A stretch of 12,416 bases of DNA from a bacterium. GTDB lineage: Bacteria; Bacillota_I; Bacilli_A; RF39; UBA660. The notes under the pieces were generated by a model. The model did not search any database, was not told where the DNA came from, and was given only the letters and a program-made list of their open reading frames with translations. The stretch lies in assembly GCA_014846175.1 (NCBI GenBank), contig RKAV01000054.1:1-12416 (forward strand), written 5' to 3'. The position numbers and the translations under genes are program-made. Numbering within the stretch: the first letter of the stretch is position 1; the number at the start of each line of letters is the position of its first letter. Shown piece after piece: positions 5,617-12,416 of the stretch.

Positions 5617-6858
5617 ATGAATAGAATAAGAAAATTAACTCTCCTATTATTAATATCTATCTGTTTTATACCTTTTAAAGTGGATGCTAAAACAATAAAA
5701 GAATTTGAAAATGAAGTTAACTCTTATGCAAGACAATTAGAAGAGAAAGAAGCAAAGATTGCTAAAAATGATCAAGAAGTAGCAGAAATTAAGAAAAATA
5801 TAGCATCTTATGAAAAACAAATAAGTGATTTAGAAACATCTATGAAAAGTTTACAAGATGAGATAGATAAGTCTAATGCTGAAATAGAAAAGAAATCAGA
5901 AGAAAGCAAACAGTTATTTCAATATCTACAAGTAAGTAATGGTAATAATGCTTATATGGAATATATCTTTGGAGCAGAAAGCGTTACAGAGATGGTTTAT
6001 AGATTAAGCATAGTAGAACAATTAACAGAGTATAATCAAAAAGTAATGAATGAATTAGATGAATTAATTAAAACTAATAAGGCTAAGTCAGCTGAATTAG
6101 CCTCTAAGAAAGAAGAATTAAAATCACTTAAAGCTAAACTTGAAAGTGAAAAAGAAAGAATTAATGCTGATACTAAATCTATTAGAGAATCTATGCCCTC
6201 AGTACAAGAACAGTTAAAAGCCGCAAAGGCCAATCTAGCTTATTATAAGAAACTAGGTTGTGGTTCTACTGAAGATATTTATGCTTGTCAATATAGATAT
6301 GATAGAGCACATAGAGGTAGTAGTGCTGGTGGAAGTAATATTCCAGTTCCACCATCAGTAAATGGATTTTTTAGACCAATGACTAGTGGTTATGTTACGC
6401 AAAACTGGGGAGGATATGGAGGACATTTAGGAATTGACTTATCTAATTCAAATGATCGAAGTATTCCAATTTATCCAATCGCTGATGGTGTTATATTTAA
6501 AATATACAGTGATTCTTGTGTTGGTGGTAATTGGTGTCCTTATGGTTGTAACGGAAATGCTAGGGTTGTTAAGATAAGACATTTAGTAAATGGTAGATAT
6601 ATATATTCAACTTATGCACATTTAGGTAGTTATGGTAACATTCGAGAAGGAATGCAAGTCACTACTAATACTATGATAGGTAGAATGGGTAACACTGGTT
6701 GTTCAACAGCAGCACACTTACACTTAGAAATTACAAGTTGTGATTGGAATGCTGGTGGAGGATGTAGTAGTTATAGAGCTTATGAAAAAAGTAGTATTAA
6801 TCCTAGACAATATATAGGTTTTCCATCTGGACTTAGAGCATGGTGGAATGGAAGATAA
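5617..6858 (+). CDS. Secreted coiled-coil M23 (LytM) peptidase, likely FtsEX-activated murein hydrolase
   Basis: This 413-residue protein is predicted to be exported and to cut peptidoglycan cross-bridges or stems. A signal peptide spans 1-24 (hydrophobic core 7-20, probable cut after VDA). A long coiled coil at about 28-205 resembles the FtsX-binding part of EnvC, PcsB and CwlO, and a proline-rich linker near 242-248 leads to the M23 domain. All expected M23 residues are visible: H270 and D274 (HLGID), H335 (YAHL), H367 and H369 (HLHLEI). Unlike E. coli EnvC, whose LytM domain is degenerate, this one should be catalytic. The mature part has eight cysteines (215, 224, 301, 307, 311, 362, 375, 383), mostly in M23 loops, which suggests disulfides or metal binding. 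It is the third gene of the ftsE-ftsX operon, started from AAAGGTG (5606-5612), and ends in a terminator. Confidence 0.92.
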   Translation: MNRIRKLTLLLLISICFIPFKVDAKTIKEFENEVNSYARQLEEKEAKIAKNDQEVAEIKKNIASYEKQISDLETSMKSLQDEIDKSNAEIEKKSEESKQLFQYLQVSNGNNAYMEYIFGAESVTEMVYRLSIVEQLTEYNQKVMNELDELIKTNKAKSAELASKKEELKSLKAKLESEKERINADTKSIRESMPSVQEQLKAAKANLAYYKKLGCGSTEDIYACQYRYDRAHRGSSAGGSNIPVPPSVNGFFRPMTSGYVTQNWGGYGGHLGIDLSNSNDRSIPIYPIADGVIFKIYSDSCVGGNWCPYGCNGNARVVKIRHLVNGRYIYSTYAHLGSYGNIREGMQVTTNTMIGRMGNTGCSTAAHLHLEITSCDWNAGGGCSSYRAYEKSSINPRQYIGFPSGLRAWWNGR

Positions 6859-6880
6859 GATTATTCTTGTCTTTTTTTTT
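6852..6880 (+). terminator. Intrinsic terminator of the ftsE-ftsX-M23 operon
   Basis: AAGATAAGA (6852-6860) pairs with TCTTGTCTT (6865-6873) over 9 bp, including one U-G pair, around a TTAT loop. T continues to 6880. The hairpin contains the stop codon of the M23 gene (6856-6858). Confidence 0.85.
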
Positions 6881-6895
6881 CACAGATTTTATAAT
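6867..6895 (+). promoter_or_regulatory. Promoter of the HTH-phosphoesterase gene, overlapping the terminator
   Basis: TTGTCT (6867-6872), which is part of the terminator's 3' arm, lies 17 bases before a perfect TATAAT (6890-6895). The predicted start near 6902 sits directly before the AAGGAG ribosome binding site (6903-6908) and gives a leader of only about 16 nt. Confidence 0.55.
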
Positions 6896-6917
6896 AACTA
6901 CTAAGGAGAATCAGAAG

Positions 6918-7910
6918 ATGAAAGATTATCAAAAATTAATAAACTTATTATATAAGAGAGAAACTTGCAATACAATTGCTGGTAGATTAGGTATTTCAAA
7001 TAAACAATTATATAATAAGATACTAGTTTTAAGTAATAAAGGCTTTAACTTAAGCAAAAAATATTTCAGCAATGGACAAATAGTATATAAAGTATCAGAG
7101 GTATATGATGACTCATTGCAACTATCATCATCAACTAATACTATTTATTCGTTGCAAGAAGAACGTGATATTAAGATGCTACTAATTTCAGATTTACACT
7201 TTGGAAATGAATTAGAAAGAATTGATCTAGTAGATAGAGCATTTGAATACTGTGTTAAAAATGGTATTCACATAATTTTGTGTACAGGTGATATGATTGA
7301 TTGCTTACCTTCTAAAAGTAAGAAACAATATAGTACAATAGATGCGCAAATTTCACATTTTATAAAAAGATATCCACATGATAAAAATATTTTAACTTTT
7401 GCTGTAGCTGGCAATCATGATTACTTTGCTTACTTAAAAGAAGCCAAGTCCTTAATAAAAGTAGTTAACAATTATCGCCATGATGTTATAATTGGTGATT
7501 TTGCCAATAGTACAGTAGAAATCAAAAACGAAAAAATAGATTTGTATCATCATATAGATTCTATTCCAAAAAGAGAAACTAATTCAATTTTAACTCTTCA
7601 TGGTCACGCACATAAGTATGTTGCAGGAATGAAAAAGAATGGCGGACTTGACATAGTAGTGCCAGCACTTTCAGATTTGTGTAAAACATTACCAACTGCA
7701 CTAGAAATGAATTTAACTTTTAAATCAGGAAAAATAGAAAAGTTAGATTTAAAACAAATTTCTTTTGACAACAGTGATATCATACTTAATGAGACAAATT
7801 ATGACTTATCTTTTTTACATGGTAATATAAAAAAAGAAAATCGTACCAACGTAATAACTAAAGAAAATACTTTTGAACGCATCAAAGTATATGGATTAAA
7901 AAGAAATTAG
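6918..7910 (+). CDS. Metallophosphoesterase with N-terminal helix-turn-helix domain
   Basis: This 330-residue cytoplasmic protein has two parts. Residues 1-60 look like a winged helix-turn-helix: IAGRLGISNKQLYNKI gives the recognition-helix pattern, followed by a short beta-wing. Residues 86-260 carry calcineurin-like phosphoesterase motifs in order: SDLHFG (D92, H94), GDMID (D125), GNHD (N166-D168), a His pair at 211-212 and HGHAH (228-232). These should bind two metals and hydrolyse a phosphomonoester or phosphodiester. A 70-residue tail has no known motif. The start at 6918 is chosen because AAGGAG (6903-6908) precedes it; a longer frame from 6840 would run through the terminator and promoter. 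The substrate is unknown: nuclease, nucleotide phosphodiesterase and phosphatase are all possible. The fused DNA-binding-like domain hints at action on nucleic acid or at self-regulation. No terminator follows, so reading through into the dehydrogenase gene is possible. Confidence 0.88.
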   Translation: MKDYQKLINLLYKRETCNTIAGRLGISNKQLYNKILVLSNKGFNLSKKYFSNGQIVYKVSEVYDDSLQLSSSTNTIYSLQEERDIKMLLISDLHFGNELERIDLVDRAFEYCVKNGIHIILCTGDMIDCLPSKSKKQYSTIDAQISHFIKRYPHDKNILTFAVAGNHDYFAYLKEAKSLIKVVNNYRHDVIIGDFANSTVEIKNEKIDLYHHIDSIPKRETNSILTLHGHAHKYVAGMKKNGGLDIVVPALSDLCKTLPTALEMNLTFKSGKIEKLDLKQISFDNSDIILNETNYDLSFLHGNIKKENRTNVITKENTFERIKVYGLKRN

Positions 7911-7990
7911 ACGCATTTTGACATTAAAATCTAAAAAAAAATAGTAACTTTCTTAAAGTGTGTTATTATTAATAATAAGGAGGATACAAT

Positions 7991-8770
7991 ATGAAATTTA
8001 ATTTTAAAGGAAAAAAAGCTCTTGTTACAGGAGGAGGAAGTGGCCTAGGTAGAGAGTGTGCTTTACTATTTGCTAAAAATGGAGCAGATGTATTAGTAGC
8101 AGACTTAATACCTGAAAGATGTGAAGAAGTAGCAACAGAAATTAGAAAATATGGTGTTAATGCTATCTCTTATCAAGTAGATGTTACTAAGTATGAAGAA
8201 GTAGCAAATATGTATAAGAAAATAGTTGATGAATGGGGAACAGTAGATATAGTTATTAATTCAGCTGGTGTTTGTTTAACTGGAGAATTAACCGATGAAA
8301 GTTTAGAAAATATTGATAAAACAATAGATATTAATATTAAAGGAACTGTATATTCTTGTCGTGAAGCTTTAGCTATTATGAGACCTAATAAATATGGAAA
8401 AATAGTAAATATGTCATCTATAGCAGCAAAGGCATGCTCTGCAGGCTTTAGTGTTTATAGTTGTACAAAATCAGCAGTATTAGCACTAACAGCCAGTTTA
8501 GGACGTGAAGCAGCGAAAGATAATGTTAATGTTAACTGTGTTTGTCCTGGAATTATTAGAACTAGTATGTGGGAAGATATTTTAGATCAAATGGCTGGAA
8601 GTGAAGATGCTACACGTGAAAAAGTATGGAATGCTTGTAACAATGTAACACCTAATGGAAAACCACAAGAACCAATAGATATAGCATATATGACAGCTTT
8701 CCTTTGTACTGATGAAGCAAGATATATTACTTCACAAAATATTGGTGTTGATGGTGGATATACATTCTAA
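7991..8770 (+). CDS. Short-chain dehydrogenase/reductase, classical SDR, NAD-type
   Basis: This 259-residue classical SDR oxidises or reduces a hydroxyl/keto group using a nicotinamide cofactor. The cofactor motif TGGGSGLG is at 13-20, and Asp38 at the end of strand beta-2 favours NAD(H) over NADP(H). The NNAG motif is present as NSAG (90-93). The catalytic tetrad N115, S143, Y156 and K160 (YSCTK) is complete, and the C-terminal DGGYTF is typical. The substrate cannot be read from sequence: sugar alcohol, acetoin, 3-oxoacyl or hydroxysteroid activity are all possible in this family, and no neighbour decides. The start follows AAGGAGG (7977-7983). A weak extended -10, TGTTATTAT (7961-7969), could drive it alone. 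A perfect TTGACA at 7918 has no matching -10. A clear terminator follows. Confidence 0.92.
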   Translation: MKFNFKGKKALVTGGGSGLGRECALLFAKNGADVLVADLIPERCEEVATEIRKYGVNAISYQVDVTKYEEVANMYKKIVDEWGTVDIVINSAGVCLTGELTDESLENIDKTIDINIKGTVYSCREALAIMRPNKYGKIVNMSSIAAKACSAGFSVYSCTKSAVLALTASLGREAAKDNVNVNCVCPGIIRTSMWEDILDQMAGSEDATREKVWNACNNVTPNGKPQEPIDIAYMTAFLCTDEARYITSQNIGVDGGYTF

Positions 8771-8777
8771 TACTTAT

Positions 8778-8799
8778 AGAGCTATTTTGGCTCTTTTTT
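8778..8799 (+). terminator. Intrinsic terminator after the SDR gene
   Basis: AGAGCTA (8778-8784) pairs with TGGCTCT (8788-8794), including one U-G pair, around a 3-nt loop. A T-run from 8794 to 8799 follows. It lies 7 bases after the stop codon. Confidence 0.85.
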
Positions 8800-8800
8800 A

Positions 8801-8829
8801 GTGACATTTTCTTTTATAATTGATAAAAT
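8801..8829 (+). promoter_or_regulatory. Promoter of the UGM-like / membrane protein operon
   Basis: GTGACA (8801-8806), a 17-base spacer and TAAAAT (8824-8829) with an upstream TGA (8821-8823) form a good promoter with an extended -10. It begins two bases after the preceding T-tract. The start would be near 8836, just before the AAAGGA ribosome binding site (8839-8844). Confidence 0.6.
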
Positions 8830-8850
8830 TTAGTTGAGAAAGGAAAAAAT

Positions 8851-10383
8851 ATGAAAAATGTAGTAATTATTGGAGCAGGTCCGGCAGGACTTTCATGTGC
8901 TTATGAAATATTAAAAAATAATACTAATAATAATGTAATAATTATTGAAGAAGATAAAGAAGTAGGTGGGATTAGCAAAACAGTCAATTATAAAGAAAAT
9001 AGAATAGATATTGGGGGACATCGTTTTTTTACGAAAAACGAAGAAGTTAAAAAACTTTGGTTAGAATTACTACCCCTTCAAAATAAACCAGCTTATGATG
9101 ACAAGATATTAAATATAGAAAAGAATCTTCCTAAGAAAGGTAAAGACCCAGAAAAAGAAGAGGCAGTTATGCTTATTAGAAATAGAGTAAGTAGAATCTA
9201 TTATAATCATAAATTTTTTGATTATCCAGTCAACTTTAATCTTAAAACAATTAATAATTTAGGACTTACTACTACTTGTAGTTGTGGAATCAGTTATTTA
9301 AAATCAACAGTTCATAAATTAGATGAGTTCAATTTGGAAAACTTCTATATTAATAGATTTGGTAAAAAATTATATTCTATCTTTTTTGAAGGATATACAA
9401 CGAAAGTATGGGGAAGACCACCTAGTGAAATAGATGCTAGTTGGGGTAGTCAAAGAGTAAAAGGTATATCTATTAGTAAAGTATTTATTGATTATTTTAA
9501 ACGTATTTTTCATCTAGAAAATAAAAATAAAGAAACATCTTTGATAGAATCATTTTATTATCCTAAGTATGGACCTGGTGAGTTATATGAAACATTAGCT
9601 AAAAAAGTTGAAACTTTAGGTGGAACTATTATTAAAAATGCCAAAGTAGTTAAAATAAAAAAGAATAATAATTATTTAACTTCCATAGTATATTTAAAAG
9701 ATGAAAAATATATTACTTGTAAATGTGATATTTTAGTTAGTTCTATGCCAATTAAAGATTTAATTTCAGAGATGAATGATGTACCTAAAAGAATAGTTAA
9801 ATTAGCAAATGATTTACCATATAGAGACTTTTTAACTGTAGGGCTTTTAGTACCAACTTTTAAAGTAGAAGGTAGTAACACAATTCATGGAAGTGTAAAT
9901 GATAATTGGATATATGTTCAAGATAAAAATGTAAAGTTAGGAAGAATTCAAATATTTAATAACTGGTCACCATATATGGTGAAAGATCCAGTAAATACTA
10001 TCTGGATGGGACTTGAGTATTTTTGTAATGAAAATGATGATTTCTGGAATATGGAAGATAAGAATATAGTTTCTATGGCGAAAGACGAACTTAGTAGAAT
10101 GAAATTCTTTGAAGGAAAAGTGTTAGATTCTGTAGTTATTAGAGTGAAGAAAGCTTATCCAGCTTATTTTGATAGTTATAAAGAAATAGACAAAATAAGA
10201 AGTTATCTAAATCAGATAGAGAACTTGTACTGTATTGGTAGAAATGGTACACACTCTTACAATAATATGGATCATTCAATCTATAGTGGTATAGTATGTG
10301 CTAGAATGATAAAAAAAGGTGAACATAGTCTAAATGAATTATGGAATATAAATATTGATAAATCATATCAGGAGGAAGAATAA
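8851..10383 (+). CDS. FAD-dependent UDP-galactopyranose mutase-like oxidoreductase
   Basis: This 510-residue flavoprotein belongs to the NAD(P)/FAD amine-oxidase superfamily branch that resembles UDP-galactopyranose mutase and protoporphyrinogen oxidase. The dinucleotide-binding motif GAGPAG is at 8-13, with acidic residues near 33-34 for ribose binding. VGGIS follows at about 38-42 and then the branch-specific GGHRFF at 55-60. The C-terminus has GRNGTHSYNNMDHS near 463-476, where FAD and substrate usually meet. The protein is longer than true UGM (about 370-390), so mutase activity should not be assumed. Relatives of this branch tend to lie beside glycosyltransferases and polyprenol-sugar genes. 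The 1-nt TAATG overlap with a GT-C-like membrane protein supports a role in envelope glycan or lipid-linked sugar modification. It has its own promoter and ribosome binding site. Confidence 0.82.
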   Translation: MKNVVIIGAGPAGLSCAYEILKNNTNNNVIIIEEDKEVGGISKTVNYKENRIDIGGHRFFTKNEEVKKLWLELLPLQNKPAYDDKILNIEKNLPKKGKDPEKEEAVMLIRNRVSRIYYNHKFFDYPVNFNLKTINNLGLTTTCSCGISYLKSTVHKLDEFNLENFYINRFGKKLYSIFFEGYTTKVWGRPPSEIDASWGSQRVKGISISKVFIDYFKRIFHLENKNKETSLIESFYYPKYGPGELYETLAKKVETLGGTIIKNAKVVKIKKNNNYLTSIVYLKDEKYITCKCDILVSSMPIKDLISEMNDVPKRIVKLANDLPYRDFLTVGLLVPTFKVEGSNTIHGSVNDNWIYVQDKNVKLGRIQIFNNWSPYMVKDPVNTIWMGLEYFCNENDDFWNMEDKNIVSMAKDELSRMKFFEGKVLDSVVIRVKKAYPAYFDSYKEIDKIRSYLNQIENLYCIGRNGTHSYNNMDHSIYSGIVCARMIKKGEHSLNELWNINIDKSYQEEE

Positions 10384-11798
10384 TGTTTAAGAAGTATAAA
10401 CCGAGTAAATATTTATCTTATTTATACTTTTTTATTCCAGTTCTACTTTCTACGATGATAATAATTATTAAAGAAAGAGATATTTGGTTTATTTTAAGTT
10501 ATGGTAAATATATATTAAAAAATGGTTTTCCACATAATAATATTTTATCGATGCATAGTGATTTTTCATTAGTAGTACAACAATGGTTGTCAGATGTAGT
10601 TTACTATCTTTCTTATAAAGCTTTAGGAGGAATAGGAATATATTTAATAGTATTCATTATAAACTGCTTAATACTTTACTTTCTTTATAAACTTTGTATG
10701 AAAATATCTTCAAATAAAATATTTAACTCTGTTATAACTGCATCTGTTACTGATATTCTTTTACAAACTTATTTTATAACTTCAAGACCACAGATATTTA
10801 CTTTCTTAATATTCATAATACTTCTTTATATCTTAGAAATATATAGAGATAAAGATAATAAAAGTATCTATTTACTTCCTATATTATCATTACTATTGAT
10901 CAACTTACACTCTTCTATGTGGCTTTGTTTCTTTATTTTTAGTATGCCATTTGTAGCAGAATTTTTATTTAAAAAAGATAAAAAAATAGTTAAATTAATA
11001 GTCTTATTAATCATATCCTTTCTAGTAGGATTTATTAATCCTTATGGAATCAATAATATGACTTATGCTTTATCTAGTTATGGAATAAAAGCAATAAATG
11101 AAATAGTAATGGAAATGTCCCCTTTTACTCTTACTGGTGTTTTATCTCCAGCTTATTATGTTTTATTGATAACTTTTTTTGGATTAAATATTTATATGTC
11201 TATAAAGAAAAAAGCTTCTATTCATCAAGTATTACTTATCTTTGGAACATTTTATATGGCTTTAAGAAACTTTCGGAATTTAAGTCTTTTCTGTATTTGT
11301 GCTTTACCATTTTATAGTAAGTATTTGCCCTTTGAAAATAGTAAAATAGAAGATGATAAAGAAACATATAATAAATATTTTCTTCTAGCTTCTACCGTAA
11401 TCGTAATTATACTAATATCTAATTGTTTAATGGGAAGTTATACTTTAAAAAATCCCCATCAAAAAGTGATAGATTATCTAAATAAAAATACTACTAAAGA
11501 TGTTAAATTTTATGCTAATAATGATAATGGTTCTTACTATGTATTTGATGGTTATCATCCTTATATGGATGGAAGAGTAGAAGTCTTTGTCAAAGCTAAC
11601 AATAAAAAATATGATGTAATGAACGAATATTATAAACTAACAAGAGGAAAAATAAAACCAAATAAATTTTTAGAAAAATATAATTTTGATTATTTAGTAG
11701 TTAGTAATGACGAAGTACTTTATTATTATTTAAAAGATAATAAATCTTATGAAAAAATATTAAAAGTAGAAAATAGCTACTTATATAAGAAAAAGTAG
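10383..11798 (+). CDS. Polytopic membrane protein, GT-C glycosyltransferase-like, copy 1
   Basis: This 471-residue integral membrane protein has about ten hydrophobic helices up to about residue 355 and a C-terminal external domain. The first loop has ERDIW (31-35, Asp33), a GFP turn (48-50), LSMH and QQWLS (66-70). This corresponds to the acidic first-loop pattern of a large, uncharacterised bacterial family usually reading D-WW-L...G..P..D..S....W....WL. The C-terminal domain has the matching YMDGRVEVF (394-402). The fold suggests a polyprenol-phosphate-sugar-dependent GT-C enzyme, but no activity can be assigned. The gene starts within the previous stop (TAATG), with GGAGG at 10371-10375, so it is translationally coupled to the FAD protein. 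It is followed after 9 bases by a paralogue about 59% identical over 184 residues (hand alignment, no gaps). Confidence 0.75.
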   Translation: MFKKYKPSKYLSYLYFFIPVLLSTMIIIIKERDIWFILSYGKYILKNGFPHNNILSMHSDFSLVVQQWLSDVVYYLSYKALGGIGIYLIVFIINCLILYFLYKLCMKISSNKIFNSVITASVTDILLQTYFITSRPQIFTFLIFIILLYILEIYRDKDNKSIYLLPILSLLLINLHSSMWLCFFIFSMPFVAEFLFKKDKKIVKLIVLLIISFLVGFINPYGINNMTYALSSYGIKAINEIVMEMSPFTLTGVLSPAYYVLLITFFGLNIYMSIKKKASIHQVLLIFGTFYMALRNFRNLSLFCICALPFYSKYLPFENSKIEDDKETYNKYFLLASTVIVIILISNCLMGSYTLKNPHQKVIDYLNKNTTKDVKFYANNDNGSYYVFDGYHPYMDGRVEVFVKANNKKYDVMNEYYKLTRGKIKPNKFLEKYNFDYLVVSNDEVLYYYLKDNKSYEKILKVENSYLYKKK

Positions 11799-11807
11799 GT
11801 GATTTAA

Positions 11808-12362
11808 TTGTTTAAAAAATATAAACCAAACAAATATTTATGTTATTTATACTTTATTTTACCTATTATAGTTATGCTCAATTCTTATAGCAATAAGGAA
11901 AGTGATATTTGGTTTTTACTATCTTATGGTAGAAAAGTTCTAACTAGTGGATTTCCTAATTATGATTTTTTATCAATGCATAATAATCTATCATTTGTAA
12001 TGCAACAATGGTTATCAGCAGTATCATTTTATTCTGTTTATAAAGTATTAGGAGGAACAGGTTTATTTCTTTTGATGTTTAGTATTAACTTACTAATAAT
12101 GTATTTTCTATACAAATTATGTATGTTAATAAGTGATAATAAAGTATTTAATTCAGTAATAACTGTTTGTGTTATTGATATATTACTACAAACATTCTTC
12201 TTAGTACCAAGACCTTTTCTATATAGTTTATTGCTATTTATCATAATTATTTATATATTAGAACTATTTCTTAAGAAGAACAGTAGAGCTATTTATCTAC
12301 TACCATTAGTATCATTATTACTTATTAATTGTCATGCTTCTATGTGGTTATGTTTATTTTAA
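11808..12362 (+). CDS. GT-C-like membrane protein, copy 2, interrupted at residue 184
   Basis: This is a tandem paralogue of the preceding gene. It starts at TTG 11808 after AGGTGA (11797-11802), and the start is confirmed by the shared MFKKYKP N-terminus. Over 184 residues it aligns without gaps and keeps SDIWF, GFP, LSMH and QQWLS. It then reaches TAA (12360-12362) in the middle of a membrane helix, directly after SMWLCLF, where copy 1 goes on for 287 more residues including the DGR domain. One extra T in the TTTT run at 12357-12360 would open a frame through to the window end, giving a hydrophobic continuation. The stop may therefore be a sequencing or assembly error, a phase-variable switch or a young pseudogene. 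The gene most likely extends beyond the window. Confidence 0.7.
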   Translation: MFKKYKPNKYLCYLYFILPIIVMLNSYSNKESDIWFLLSYGRKVLTSGFPNYDFLSMHNNLSFVMQQWLSAVSFYSVYKVLGGTGLFLLMFSINLLIMYFLYKLCMLISDNKVFNSVITVCVIDILLQTFFLVPRPFLYSLLLFIIIIYILELFLKKNSRAIYLLPLVSLLLINCHASMWLCLF

Positions 12363-12364
12363 TA

Positions 12365-12416
12365 TTATTAGAAAAATTTACATCTCTTTTTATCAGGTTA
12401 TTAGAAAATTTTACAT
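12365..12416 (+). repeat. 33-bp direct repeat at the window end
   Basis: A 19-base unit starting TTATTAGAAA at 12365-12383 recurs at 12398-12416 with a single mismatch. The spacing is 33 bases, or 11 codons. In the frame restored by a +1 T insertion upstream, it encodes LLEKFT and LLENFT. It lies within 3 bases of the anomalous stop of the membrane-protein gene. Confidence 0.6.

Noticed and set aside
6036..6233. Minus-strand open frame inside the M23 coiled-coil region
   Set aside because: It is a shadow of the repetitive Lys/Glu-rich coding strand, which yields Ser/Leu-rich antisense translation.
6840..6917. Longer N-terminus for the phosphoesterase, starting at 6840
   Set aside because: It would translate through the M23 gene's end, its terminator and the TATAAT promoter. 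The ATG at 6918 has AAGGAG at a proper distance and begins the HTH domain.
7918..7923. Perfect TTGACA as -35 of the SDR gene
   Set aside because: No acceptable -10 lies 16-18 bases downstream (ATAGTA/TAGTAA only), and the distance to the TATTAT at 7964 is far too long.
9672..9881. Minus-strand open frame inside the FAD protein gene
   Set aside because: It is short, without start signals, and opposite a well-supported gene.
12038..12244. Minus-strand open frame inside copy 2 of the membrane protein
   Set aside because: It lies opposite a region with clear homology to copy 1 and has no independent support.
1..12416. CRISPR array, insertion sequence, integrase or attachment site
   Set aside because: There are no regularly spaced repeats, no transposase or integrase motifs and no paired terminal repeats. 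The only direct repeat found is the short one at the window end.

Overview
The window looks like a chromosomal segment of an AT-rich Bacillota (Firmicutes) bacterium, probably a gut-type Bacilli or Mollicutes-related lineage. The evidence is a very low G+C content, short intergenic gaps, and strong AGGAGG-type ribosome binding sites. The prfB - YitT - ftsE - ftsX gene order resembles, from memory, the Bacillus and Streptococcus neighbourhood. The lineage assignment is an inference. The code is standard: Trp residues are TGG, ftsE ends in TGA, and an RF2 with an SPF anticodon-like tripeptide is present. This argues against a UGA=Trp mollicute. Every gene lies on the + strand.

Layout. (1) 1-1199: the 3' end of an unrecognised gene, then a 308-residue helical protein of unknown function with a 34-residue internal periodicity, closed by a terminator. 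(2) 1200-3952: a regulatory gap with two good promoters and a GC-rich hairpin. It is followed by prfB, read through a canonical +1 programmed frameshift at an in-frame UGA, and by two adjacent YitT-family membrane proteins. The second of these lacks the C-terminal cytoplasmic domain. A terminator ends the unit. (3) 3990-6880: a division/cell-wall operon of ftsE, ftsX and a secreted coiled-coil M23 (LytM) peptidase. This is the FtsEX-plus-hydrolase module, here with all catalytic residues intact and eight cysteines in the exported part. (4) 6867-8799: an HTH-metallophosphoesterase fusion and a classical short-chain dehydrogenase. (5) 8801-12416: a UDP-galactopyranose-mutase-like FAD protein, overlapping by 1 nt the first of two tandem paralogous polytopic membrane proteins of GT-C-like appearance. 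The second copy stops at residue 184, where a single-base indel in a T-run would reopen the frame, and the window ends inside a 33-bp repeat. The last three genes probably work together on a cell-envelope glycan or lipid-linked sugar.

Genes are packed in short transcription units. Several terminators run directly into the -35 box of the next promoter, and most predicted 5' UTRs are only about 15-22 nt. The upstream prfB promoter, with a leader of more than 100 nt, is the exception. There are no tRNA, rRNA, CRISPR or insertion-sequence signals, and no stretch above 300 bases lacks a gene. I see no clear new defence or mobile system. The most unusual items are the 34-residue-repeat protein, the HTH-phosphoesterase fusion, the cysteine-rich catalytic LytM partner of FtsEX, and the structured element ahead of prfB.
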